NCBI RefSeq assembly: GCF_003471585.1
Contig: NZ_QRJO01000008.1
Span: 11,604 to 75,603, forward strand
From: Collinsella sp. AM18-10
GTDB lineage: Bacteria; Actinomycetota; Coriobacteriia; Coriobacteriales; Coriobacteriaceae
DNA: 64,000 nt
Direction: 5' to 3'
How positions within the stretch are numbered: position 1 is the first letter of the stretch; the number at the start of each line of letters is the position of its first letter. A model generated the notes under the pieces. It saw only the letters and a list, made by a program, of their open reading frames with translations. It was not told where the DNA came from and made no database searches. The position numbers and the translations under genes are program-made. Of this stretch, positions 25,626 to 33,674 are shown piece after piece.

Positions 25626-26453
25626 ATGAGCAGAATTTGGGATGTTGATGGCATTGAGTGGGAAGACCTGCCTACCGTGAGCGACCTGCTGTGCGCGGCA
25701 GACAATAAGATCCTGGCGCGTGAGGTCGCCCTGCGATACGCCGGCAAGGCAGGCGGTTGCGGCTGTGGCGATAGCGAGCACGGCCTAAAGCGCGCCCGCC
25801 GCAAGCTCAAGAAGCTGCGCAAGATTGACCCCGAGCCCAGCGACAAGATCGTCCTGCTGCCCAAGCACGTCATCAATCGTCGTGGTGCAGGCCGCGGCTT
25901 TGGCTATTACGACGTGGAGGCATGCGTCTTTACGCGCGCCGGCGTGCAAGGGCTAGGGAAGGATTTGCTCGACAGTGTGCGTCCGTGGGAATTGATTTTG
26001 ATGGATGATGAGTCCGCGAGCGAGATGCTGGGCTATCGCGTATGGCTCGGCGGCGAGTGGGATCTATGCGAACGTTATCGCTTTTTGGCTGTGGTGTGCG
26101 CCCGCGTGCTGAACAGCATCTGGGCGCAAAAGGAACTGCGCAAGTGCCTTGAGGAGGGCGATGCAGCCTGTGATATGGACGAGGACGAGGCGATTGAAGG
26201 CGTTCGCCGCGATGTACTGTACCCCGAGGAAGTAATCGACGCAAAGCTCGGCGGCTATTGGGATGTGAGTTTGGGACTCGACCTGCCCTGGAAGGACGAG
26301 CATCGGCAGACCTACACGCGAATCGACAGGGCTATCGATGACCTGTTTGCCGAGGAAACGAAGCGCTGCGCTGCGGAGCTTGGGAAGAAGCTTGAGCGAG
26401 GGTATGAGAAGCGCGGGGAGGTGCCGTTGTGTCAACTATTTCCCGACGAATGA
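25626..26453 (+). CDS. Unknown protein of the island (parent of a nearby pseudogene)
   Basis: A 275-residue acidic protein with no family I recognise. Seen: an N-terminal WEDLPTVSDLLCAADN, a GGCGCGDSEHGLKRARRKLKKLRK basic block with three Cys, and a C-terminal YTRIDRAIDDLFAEETKRCAAELGKKLE helix. The ATG at 25626 has GAAAGAGG ahead. It follows the ClpP-like gene by 74 bases. A decayed copy of its 3' third lies at 27540-27897, so this gene family has duplicated here. Confidence 0.75.
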   Translation: MSRIWDVDGIEWEDLPTVSDLLCAADNKILAREVALRYAGKAGGCGCGDSEHGLKRARRKLKKLRKIDPEPSDKIVLLPKHVINRRGAGRGFGYYDVEACVFTRAGVQGLGKDLLDSVRPWELILMDDESASEMLGYRVWLGGEWDLCERYRFLAVVCARVLNSIWAQKELRKCLEEGDAACDMDEDEAIEGVRRDVLYPEEVIDAKLGGYWDVSLGLDLPWKDEHRQTYTRIDRAIDDLFAEETKRCAAELGKKLERGYEKRGEVPLCQLFPDE

Positions 26454-26617
26454 GAATGGGCGGCGAATGCCCCCCCCCCTCGCCTTTGAAGGCAGCGGCC
26501 GAATCGCACGGGGCCTGCCATGGGGCCCTGTTGGGATCGACAGAACGGGCGCATGGGGCGGGGTGCCTCTGAGCCTGGACTCGCGTTGAAATCGCGCATG
26601 GGATGCACGGCTACGGG

Positions 26618-27352
26618 CTATTTCGCGGCGCCGCACCCGGAGCAACGGTAACCCGTGAGGACTTGTTTGGTTCCGGCCTCTACCTGACGCGTCTCCTGAT
26701 GCGTAATCGCCTCATGGTGGACTGTCTTGTAGTCATCCACTACAGAATAAGAACAGCCTGTATCAAACTGATAATTCATTGCTTCCATACCGTCATAGCA
26801 AATGTGGCCGTCCGAGAACAGGAAATGGCTGCCGCTACGAACCTGTTCGTCCCACGCCTTCTGGTCGACAACGGTGTAGGTTTCGGTGGTGTATACCGGT
26901 TCAGTGCGGTACTGAGCCTGCCATGCATGCTCATGGTTGTGCTTGTTGGTAGAGCCGGAAGAGGGCTTTGATTCCGACTTGGACGGCGAGGAGTCCGAGC
27001 CCGTCGACGGCTTCGCCGCATCCTCAGCTCTCACGGTACCATCGGCCGCGGCGTCCTCCGCCTTCTCCTTGTCGGCGGCAGGTACCTTGGAGGAGTTGTC
27101 GGCGACCTCGTCCGCCACGTCCTTGCCGTCGTCCCCCGCGGGCGTGCCGTTGGCCTCGGCAGCCTCGGGCTTGGGGGCGAAGGCGCCGGCCGCCCATGCG
27201 CCGCCGAGCCCGAGCCCCGCAACGACGAGCGCGACCGCCGCGACGATGGCGGCTTTCCGCTTCAGGGGCGTTGCGTCGCCGCCGTTTCCATCGGGAATGA
27301 AGCCGGGGTCCTGATCCCGCTCATCTTGGGGCTTGATGTTGTTCTCATCCAT
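26618..27352 (-). CDS. Membrane-anchored protein with extracellular repeat-like domain and C-terminal Cys pair
   Basis: A 244-residue protein with a short cytoplasmic N-terminus, one membrane segment (AAIVAAVALVVAGLGLGGAWAAG, about residues 34-56), a 90-residue Ala/Asp/Ser-rich spacer and an outer domain. The outer part has YRTEPVYTTETYTVVDQKAWDEQV, HICYDGMEAMNYQF, HHEAITHQETRQV and ends YRCSGCGAAK; the Cys pair resembles a zinc knuckle. Similar surface proteins occur in Coriobacteriia; function unknown. GAGAAAGGCAACGCC precedes the ATG. It is transcribed opposite to its neighbours. Confidence 0.75.
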   Translation of the reverse strand: MDENNIKPQDERDQDPGFIPDGNGGDATPLKRKAAIVAAVALVVAGLGLGGAWAAGAFAPKPEAAEANGTPAGDDGKDVADEVADNSSKVPAADKEKAEDAAADGTVRAEDAAKPSTGSDSSPSKSESKPSSGSTNKHNHEHAWQAQYRTEPVYTTETYTVVDQKAWDEQVRSGSHFLFSDGHICYDGMEAMNYQFDTGCSYSVVDDYKTVHHEAITHQETRQVEAGTKQVLTGYRCSGCGAAK

Positions 27353-27985
27353 GGCGTTGCCTTTCTCTAGTCCTCAACCGGATTCTATTCCATCGCCCGG
27401 ACATTAGATTCTCGGCGATGCGGTCGACCCGGACGCCGCTGCCGATTGTCTCCGGCACTGTGGTTATGCGCCCCTTCCCCATAGGGCCCGCTGACGTTCA
27501 CTGAGAAGTGATCCGAATGGCCACCGCCTTTTGGCTACGACATACGTTAGCGTGCTGAATCGTATGCGCGAGCAAGAGGTCTTGCGTGAGTATCTTGAGG
27601 GGGGGCGATGGGGGCTGCGATGGGGAGGTGACGATTGAAGGTGTTCGCCATGATGGTCACATCCCGAGGAGGTAATCAGCGTAAGGCTCGGTGACTATTG
27701 AGATGCAAGCTTGGGGCTCGACCTGCCTGGAAAAACGAGCATTTCAAATCCCGCTTGCGAATCGACAGGGCCATCGATGGCCTGTTTGCCGAGGAAACGA
27801 AGTGCTGCGCTGCGGAGCTTGGGAAGAAGCTTAAGCGTGGGTACGAGAAGTGCAATGAACAAGTTGACGAGGACTTGCTAAACGGGATGTCCTTGTGAAT
27901 GGCTCCCGGCAATTCGATAAAAATCTGTCCGGACGGAATGGTAGAAAGATAGCGCAAATGGAATCTGTGCATTAAGGAGTTGGCA
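27353..27985. other. Long gap holding a decayed gene copy
   Basis: 633 bases. From about 27540 to 27897 it is a pseudogene copy of the 25626 gene; 27353-27539 should carry the promoter of the minus-strand membrane protein. Nothing else is supported. Confidence 0.5.
27540..27897 (+). pseudogene. Decayed 3' copy of the 25626-26453 gene
   Basis: Aligns by eye with about 26100-26445: GCGTGCTGAA, GATTGAAGGNGTTCGCC, CCCGAGGANGTAATC, GGGNCTCGACCTGCC and the stretch coding IDRAID-LFAEET-CAAELGKKL-RGYEK. Several single-base deletions break the frame; only the last 67 codons stay open. The 5' two thirds are missing. Confidence 0.8.
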
Positions 27986-28423
27986 ATGGAAATCGTCTAT
28001 AAGGAACTGTTTCGTGTAAACCGTCCTATCTATGGTCCTGGACCAGGAGGTTTCTTCATTAAAAGATTCAAGAAAAGCGGATACAGTGAGGCTGAATTAT
28101 TCGATTTAATTTCAGGAATGGACTTTTCTCTCGCTGGAGCTGACGAGGACATCAGCCTGAAAAAGAAATGCAAAATAATCGAACGGGCGGTTGCTGAGAC
28201 GCATTATACGAGCTGGGTCCTTAGCCTGATCGGCATCATTGTCTCTCTTATGGCCGGAGGATATTTGTCTGCGCTGATAGCCAGCAATCCACTTTCTGCC
28301 GGAATTTTCGGGGCGCTATTCCTGATTGTCTTGGGAATATATGCATGGTTTCGGTTTTGCTTTGAGCGAAATCGGACCGTGCTGTTGTGTGCATTGGAGC
28401 ACATAAAGACGCTTCAGCCATAG
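27986..28423 (+). CDS. Small membrane protein, unknown
   Basis: A 145-residue protein with a soluble N-terminal half (GPGPGGFFIKRFKKSGYSEAELFDLISG, DISLKKKCKIIERAVAE) and two membrane helices, SWVLSLIGIIVSLMAGGYL and AGIFGALFLIVLGIYAWF. AAGGAGTTGGC sits just before the ATG at 27986. Lower GC than the flanking housekeeping genes. No family is recognised; topology suggests both termini in the cytoplasm. Confidence 0.7.
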   Translation: MEIVYKELFRVNRPIYGPGPGGFFIKRFKKSGYSEAELFDLISGMDFSLAGADEDISLKKKCKIIERAVAETHYTSWVLSLIGIIVSLMAGGYLSALIASNPLSAGIFGALFLIVLGIYAWFRFCFERNRTVLLCALEHIKTLQP

Positions 28424-28992
28424 TTGCACGAAATCGAAAGACAGAGGTAAGAAACGCGTGTCGCTGCCCATAGGCATAGGGGGCACCGTCGGCATTCTTT
28501 CGCAAATTGGTTTATTCGGCCTCGGCCCCGTACTCTTTTAGCACTGAGTCTTTCCCTTTAGCTCGTCCTTCCTCTCTCCAGTTTAGACATATCTAGATAC
28601 ATCATCTTGTCCCACTCGCAATCCACCTTGTACTTGAGCCTCACCGTCACGAGCGTGAGGGTGAGGCTGCAGCTCAACACCGCACCGTCGGATCCGCGCT
28701 CTTCGGACTACTTCAAAGCGAGCATCAACAGTTGCTGAAGCACGCAGGCGACCGTCTGCTGCTTCGCGCTGCTTAGGCACGCGCGATTGGGGGCTAGCGA
28801 CTCTGGCTGAGGCGCGCGGGGCGTGAGCGCGGGTGGTGCGGCCCACGGTTGGTAACAACGGTAGTAACTGCCATTCGGAGGTGAGAGGTGGATTTCTAGA
28901 AATAAGGCGAATTAAAAAGCTCTGCTTTTTTGAATGGTAAAGTCTTGTGTTTGTAGAATGTTGCTATTACTGATTGAAATGAGATAGACATC
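28424..28992. other. 569-base gap before the restriction system
   Basis: No supported gene. It holds a strong hairpin (28637-28668), the perfect palindrome ATTTCTAGAAAT at 28892-28903 and an AAAAAGC-TCT-GCTTTTT hairpin at 28914-28930. The last two lie 60-100 bases before the methylase start and may be regulatory; some restriction operons are autoregulated at such sites. Confidence 0.45.
28637..28668. repeat. Strong hairpin AGCCTCACC...GGTGAGGCT
   Basis: AGCCTCACC and GGTGAGGCT pair, with an inner CACG-AG-CGTG stem. No T-tract follows, so it is not a simple terminator. Confidence 0.6.
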
Positions 28993-30216
28993 GTGGAGAC
29001 TCGTCAGACAAAGCCTTATCGCATCGCCTCTCTCTTTGCGGGATGCGGTGGTCTTGACCTCGGTTTCGCCGGGGGGTTTGATTTCCAAGGCAAGCATTTT
29101 GCTCGTTTGGCCACTGAAGTAGTCTATGCCAACGATTTCGATCGCGATGCCGTGACCTGTTTTAATGAGAACATCCCGAATTACGATGCCGCCGCTAATT
29201 GCATCGAGAAGGATATTCGCCAGGTTGAGCTTGACGAGATACCGGATTACGATATTCTCCTTGCCGGCTTCCCTTGCCAGCCCTTTTCCAATGCCGGCCT
29301 TCGCGGTGGCGTAAACGATAAATACAACCGTGGAACCCTTTTTGAGGAATGTGAGCGCATCCTAAAGGGGAAAATTAATGCAGGCAAGAAGCCCAGGGCA
29401 TTCGTCTTTGAGAACGTGCGCGGAATCATGTCTTCTAAGATGGATGACGGAACTCCCGTCATTGCTGAGATTGAGAACCGCATGAGGATACTTGGCTACA
29501 ACGTCTGTCACCGGCTTGTGAAGGCGAGTAACTATGGTGTGCCCCAGAACAGGTTCCGACTCTTGATTATCGGCATAGATAGTTCTCTGAACAAAACGTT
29601 TGATTTCGATGAGATGGATCGCGTTGTCGACTCAGAGCAGCTGCCTTCCGTTTCTGCTGGGCGGCCTGAGAAGTTGCTCCTGGGGTCCATCCTTCAAAAT
29701 CCCTCGGTTGAACACGAAAATGGGGATTTCTGGTCGTATACCGATGCCACTCAGGCCATGATTGAGCAGATCGGTCCCTGCGCTCATGGCGATAAGGCTT
29801 TTAAGTATTTTACCGAAGACATGACCATTGGCGATCTCCCCGAGGTGGTCTTTGAGGGCCGGTCGTGGAAGGATATTCCCTACGAACTTCTTAAGCCCAG
29901 GTTTAAGAAGATTGCCGATGATCCAAAACGCTACCACGCCCCTAAGTTTTTCCGCAGGTTCGCTTTTGGCGAGATTAACGGTACGATTACGGCCTCAGCG
30001 CAGCCGGAGAATTGCGGCATCACTCATCCCGTTGAGAACCGCCGCTATACAGTTGGCGAGATTGCGCGAATCCAGTCCTTCCCGGATTCTTACGATTTCA
30101 GCAAGATTCCCTTGCAGTCACGTTATAAGGTTATCGGCAATGCTGTGCCGCCGGTGCTTGGCTGGGTCATTGCCAAAGCCCTGACGAACAAGCTCCTGGA
30201 GGCTGACGGTGAGTAA
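28993..30216 (+). CDS. DNA (cytosine-5) methyltransferase of an LlaJI-type restriction system
   Basis: A 407-residue m5C methylase. Seen in order: RIASLFAGCGGLDLGFAGG (I, AdoMet), VYANDFDRDAV (II), LAGFPCQPFSNAGLRGG (IV, catalytic Cys), FVFENVRGIMS (VI), NYGVPQNRFRLLIIG (VIII), RIQSFPDSYDF (IX) and VIGNAVPPVLGWVIAKAL (X). It protects host DNA from the two restriction genes that follow. The start is GTG; no strong ribosome site is seen. It overlaps the next gene by 8 bases. Specificity lies in the region between VIII and IX and cannot be read by eye. Confidence 0.95.
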   Translation: METRQTKPYRIASLFAGCGGLDLGFAGGFDFQGKHFARLATEVVYANDFDRDAVTCFNENIPNYDAAANCIEKDIRQVELDEIPDYDILLAGFPCQPFSNAGLRGGVNDKYNRGTLFEECERILKGKINAGKKPRAFVFENVRGIMSSKMDDGTPVIAEIENRMRILGYNVCHRLVKASNYGVPQNRFRLLIIGIDSSLNKTFDFDEMDRVVDSEQLPSVSAGRPEKLLLGSILQNPSVEHENGDFWSYTDATQAMIEQIGPCAHGDKAFKYFTEDMTIGDLPEVVFEGRSWKDIPYELLKPRFKKIADDPKRYHAPKFFRRFAFGEINGTITASAQPENCGITHPVENRRYTVGEIARIQSFPDSYDFSKIPLQSRYKVIGNAVPPVLGWVIAKALTNKLLEADGE

Positions 30217-32017
30217 ATACTTCTCAATCGATGCAATTATGGCAGCGTTCTCCCTACTAAACACAGAGCTTTCAGCTGGGACGCATTTTAGCGCGCTGCA
30301 ATATATGTTCGCCCTTGACAACTATGCTCACAAGTTCGGTAGAGACTGCGATACCGATTCCGATGAGGACACATTTGTTTCTTTCGCCCATAAAGTTGGC
30401 GGACTTGAAGATGGGGAAGTCCCTGACCACATTGATGGCTTTACCGGCAAAAAGCCGAAAAAGGACAAAGATTCTGCCCGAATCCATTCAAATTTCATTA
30501 GCGCAGGAGCTGTTCAACGTTCCGAGCGCGCAACCCGCGAAGACCCCGAGCTTTACCCCAGCGGGGCAAAAAGCTATCTTTTTGCTATTTCCAAGAAGGT
30601 GCTTCTTGCTGATTCAATTTGTTATGAGCATTTGGACGCCTATCTTCCATCAAAGGAAATGAAAACTGCGTTTGCCGTGTGGGTTGAACGCAACTCCGCC
30701 TTCAAAGATGACTCCTCTTTTGCGGAGGCCCTTAAGGACGCTCTTGGCCAAAGCTATACTGGCAATTTGATAAACGCTCTCTGGAAAGAGGGTGCGCCGT
30801 CCCCAGATGATATTGGCATTGACGATGATGTTTTTTCAAATGTTAAGCCGCGTATTGATTGGGCGATGATTGGGGAGTACTTTCCGGTGGGCGAACCGAA
30901 CAGCACTCATTCCGAACCAGACAGGGCGAATCTAGTAAAAAACAGTTCTGAACTTCTCGAAAAAGTGGCGGGCTTGCCTCGCAATTTGATTTACTTTGGT
31001 GCTCCTGGTACAGGAAAGTCCTATCAACTGAATAAGCTTGTCAGGGATGGCTTTGCCAAGAAAAACATTCGGCGAGTGACCTTCTATCCGGACTATACGT
31101 ACTCGCAGTTCGTGGGATGTTTTAAACCATATAGTGAACCTGGCAGTAAGGAGATATCCTACGAGTTCGTTGAGGGTCCATTCCTGAAGACTTACCTCGA
31201 GGCAATAGCGCACCCCTATGACAACTTCGTCCTGCTAATTGAAGAAATCAACCGCGCGAACCCCGCCGCTGTCTTCGGTGACGTGTTCCAGCTGCTTGAC
31301 CGCGACAAGAGCGGGAACAGTGTTTTCCCAGTTGCAGCGCCGAAGGAGATGGCTGGCTGCATCGGCAGCTATCTCAATGCGCTCAAAGACGATGCCGATG
31401 TTCGAGACGCTATCGAGGGGTATTACGACCCCGATATGGACTTCGATGACTTTAGGGAGATAGCCTGCGAGGAGCTCTCCCTACCGCCCAACATGTACAT
31501 CTGGGCGACCATGAACAGCGCCGACCAAGGGGTGTTTCCGATGGACACCGCATTTAAGCGGCGTTGGAACTTCAAGTATATTGACATCGATGCTGGGGCC
31601 GGCAAGCCTCTCGAAGACGGGAAGAAGATATCCGAGATAGAGGTGACGATTACGGTAAACGGCACCGATTCTCAAATCGTTTGGGATAAGCTGCGCCGCA
31701 AGATCAACGGACTGATGAAGGACCTCAGGATCAATGAGGATAAGTTCTTGGGCCCCTTCTTCATCTCGCCCAATGACCTCAATGATCGATTCAGCGATGT
31801 GTTCAAGGACAAGGTTCTTCTCTATTTATGTGAGGACGTTGGGAAGTTGAAGCGCGGACGGCTTTTCAGCGATGAGACGGCGACCTATTTCGAGCTGTGT
31901 AAACAGTTCGACCGCGATGGAGTTGCCATTTTCAAGGGCATCGAGCTCGCCGATGTTGTCGCTGGCGAGCCGTCGGAGGGTGTTGCTGCCGAATCTGAAG
32001 AAGAGACCGAGGAATAG
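30209..32017 (+). CDS. McrB-like AAA+ motor subunit of the restriction system
   Basis: A 602-residue protein. The first 250 residues are probably the DNA-recognition part; the AAA+ module follows: NLIYFGAPGTGKSYQLN (Walker A, near 264-280), VTFYPDYTYSQFVGCFKP, FVLLIEEINRANPAAVFGDVFQLLD (Walker B), and MNSADQGVFPMDTAFKRRW (sensor/Arg finger block typical of McrB). McrB hydrolyses GTP and drives a partner nuclease. GTG start inside the methylase end (8-base overlap), so expression is coupled. Corresponds to the first restriction subunit of LlaJI systems. Confidence 0.93.
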   Translation: MSKYFSIDAIMAAFSLLNTELSAGTHFSALQYMFALDNYAHKFGRDCDTDSDEDTFVSFAHKVGGLEDGEVPDHIDGFTGKKPKKDKDSARIHSNFISAGAVQRSERATREDPELYPSGAKSYLFAISKKVLLADSICYEHLDAYLPSKEMKTAFAVWVERNSAFKDDSSFAEALKDALGQSYTGNLINALWKEGAPSPDDIGIDDDVFSNVKPRIDWAMIGEYFPVGEPNSTHSEPDRANLVKNSSELLEKVAGLPRNLIYFGAPGTGKSYQLNKLVRDGFAKKNIRRVTFYPDYTYSQFVGCFKPYSEPGSKEISYEFVEGPFLKTYLEAIAHPYDNFVLLIEEINRANPAAVFGDVFQLLDRDKSGNSVFPVAAPKEMAGCIGSYLNALKDDADVRDAIEGYYDPDMDFDDFREIACEELSLPPNMYIWATMNSADQGVFPMDTAFKRRWNFKYIDIDAGAGKPLEDGKKISEIEVTITVNGTDSQIVWDKLRRKINGLMKDLRINEDKFLGPFFISPNDLNDRFSDVFKDKVLLYLCEDVGKLKRGRLFSDETATYFELCKQFDRDGVAIFKGIELADVVAGEPSEGVAAESEEETEE

Positions 32018-32020
32018 GCA

Positions 32021-33472
32021 ATGAAATCGGTGATGGTCCGCGAGCTAAGGCCCTTTTCTCTTACTTGGCTTGCTGACGTGCTGGGATGTACGGTTGCGAG
32101 GGCAAAGACCCTCGTTGGCGACATGATGGCGCGCGGTATTGTGCGGTACCGGACGGGAAAGAAAGCCGATCCCGAGGAAGCCGATGTGGAGAACGCCGCT
32201 CCCTCTGAAGTCTATCAGTTTCGCTTCGTGGGCCTGGTGATGACCGAAGGCGCGGTGATTATTGTCTATCCCAAGTACTTCCACGACCGGATACCTGTTA
32301 TTGATGAGCTCAGGTTGATAATGCGAGTTCTCAAGCGTGATGCGGGCATCGCGGTGCTGACGAGTTTGGAAGACACCGATGAGGGCACTAGCGACAAGTT
32401 GTCCGTAATGCTGGCGCTGTTGGAGCTGTACGGCGAGTACGGTGAGTACTCGAACTACGTGGAAGATCGCGAACTCAACGGTAACGGGAGTATTGACTGG
32501 AACCGTACAATTGACGGACACTTGCCCGTTCTCTCGAACTGTCGACCGATATACATGGAGTACGAGACGCGCAAGACGTATCGCGATGACTCTGACTTCA
32601 TCACGCGGCTGCATCGCGCCGTGCTGACCGAGTGCTCGCGTAAGTTCGGGGAAGTGGGTATCGACAAACTGCTTTCGCTCGATGAGGTGTGTCTTTCGGA
32701 CGAGGACATCGAGACTTTCGGCGATGTTGAGATGCTAGGTTGGCGTCTGGAGCGCGAGCGTGCGGCCCAGTTCTTGGACTGGAAGCTCTTAACGCTCGAT
32801 TTGCTTGAGCGCTACCTGCTGCTGCGTGAGAGCGAGGTACGCAGTGATGAGGTCCAGGCACTGGGGACAACGAGCTTTTACCACCTGTGGGAAGAGGCCT
32901 GCAAAACGGCTCTCGGCGATGCGCTTGGTAAGCGGCTGGGCGCGCTCGGGCTTACGCTTGAGGGTAAGTGGGCGGCTGATAGTCGGAAGAAGTTGATCGA
33001 GATAATTCCACGGCCCCTGTGGGAGCGCTGGCGCGGCGATGGGTTTGCTGAGCCCGAAGGTACCGATACGCTCATCCCTGATGCCATTGCCATTGCAAAT
33101 GGACCCGATGGCGAGCGGCTGTTCTGTATCTGTGACGCGAAGTACTATGTGCCGAGTGCAAATGGCAAGATGGAGCACCAGCCGGGGCTGGAGTCGGTGG
33201 CCAAGCAGTTCTTGTACCAGAGTGCATACCGGGAGTTTATCGAGGCTTGCGGGTTCGACCGGGTGGTGAACGCGTTTCTAGTGCCGGGGACCGTTGATAG
33301 GCCCGAGCTGATGGCGAGGGTGTCGTTTCCGGGCGTGATTGCGGAGGAAGATAAGCCGCTCAACAATTTCATTAACATGTTAATGTTGCCGGCGGAGGTC
33401 GTGTTCGAGGCGTATCTTCGCGGAGAGATATTGAATACTTGCCGACTACTTGCATTTGAGGGTACTTGCTAG
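32021..33472 (+). CDS. LlaJI-family restriction endonuclease (McrC-like partner)
   Basis: A 483-residue nuclease subunit. The N-terminus reads like a winged helix (FSLTWLADVLGCTVARAKTLVGDMMARG), followed by FRFVGLVMTEGAVIIVYPKYF. Nuclease core near residues 345-375: TLIPDAIAIANG then LFCICDAKYYVP, the PD-(D/E)xK pattern, and QFLYQSAYREFIEACGF. The length and layout match LlaJI family enzymes. It starts 3 bases after the McrB-like gene. Together they should cut unmethylated DNA in a nucleotide-dependent way. Confidence 0.93.
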   Translation: MKSVMVRELRPFSLTWLADVLGCTVARAKTLVGDMMARGIVRYRTGKKADPEEADVENAAPSEVYQFRFVGLVMTEGAVIIVYPKYFHDRIPVIDELRLIMRVLKRDAGIAVLTSLEDTDEGTSDKLSVMLALLELYGEYGEYSNYVEDRELNGNGSIDWNRTIDGHLPVLSNCRPIYMEYETRKTYRDDSDFITRLHRAVLTECSRKFGEVGIDKLLSLDEVCLSDEDIETFGDVEMLGWRLERERAAQFLDWKLLTLDLLERYLLLRESEVRSDEVQALGTTSFYHLWEEACKTALGDALGKRLGALGLTLEGKWAADSRKKLIEIIPRPLWERWRGDGFAEPEGTDTLIPDAIAIANGPDGERLFCICDAKYYVPSANGKMEHQPGLESVAKQFLYQSAYREFIEACGFDRVVNAFLVPGTVDRPELMARVSFPGVIAEEDKPLNNFINMLMLPAEVVFEAYLRGEILNTCRLLAFEGTC

Positions 33473-33635
33473 CGGGAAAGCCAAGTCGGTTAACTGGCAA
33501 CTGTGGCTAGGGGGAGTCGGTTCTTTCGATCCTAAACCAGACTGGGTAACGAACGCGGACTATATGCAGATTGCCATATATGCTGGCAGTGGGCAGGGAA
33601 AGAGTGCGATAAGCGGGTAGCAGCCCAATGCCGCT

Positions 33636-33666
33636 CCGTGGCCTTCGGCTCTGCTGAAGGCCACGG
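33636..33666. terminator. Hairpin between convergent restriction and DUF6076-like genes
   Basis: CCGTGGCCTTC and GAAGGCCACGG form a perfect 11-bp stem with a 9-base loop. No long T-tract is present on either side, so termination strength is uncertain. Confidence 0.6.
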
Positions 33667-33674
33667 GATTAAGC

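Noticed and set aside
26470..26479. A run of ten C bases just after the stop of the 25626 gene, considered as a phase-variation tract.
   Set aside because: It lies outside any supported gene and no downstream frame would be switched by it; may also be a sequencing-length error.
28583..28858. A 91-codon minus-strand frame in the gap before the restriction system.
   Set aside because: Arg-rich composition, no ribosome site, and it covers a strong hairpin.
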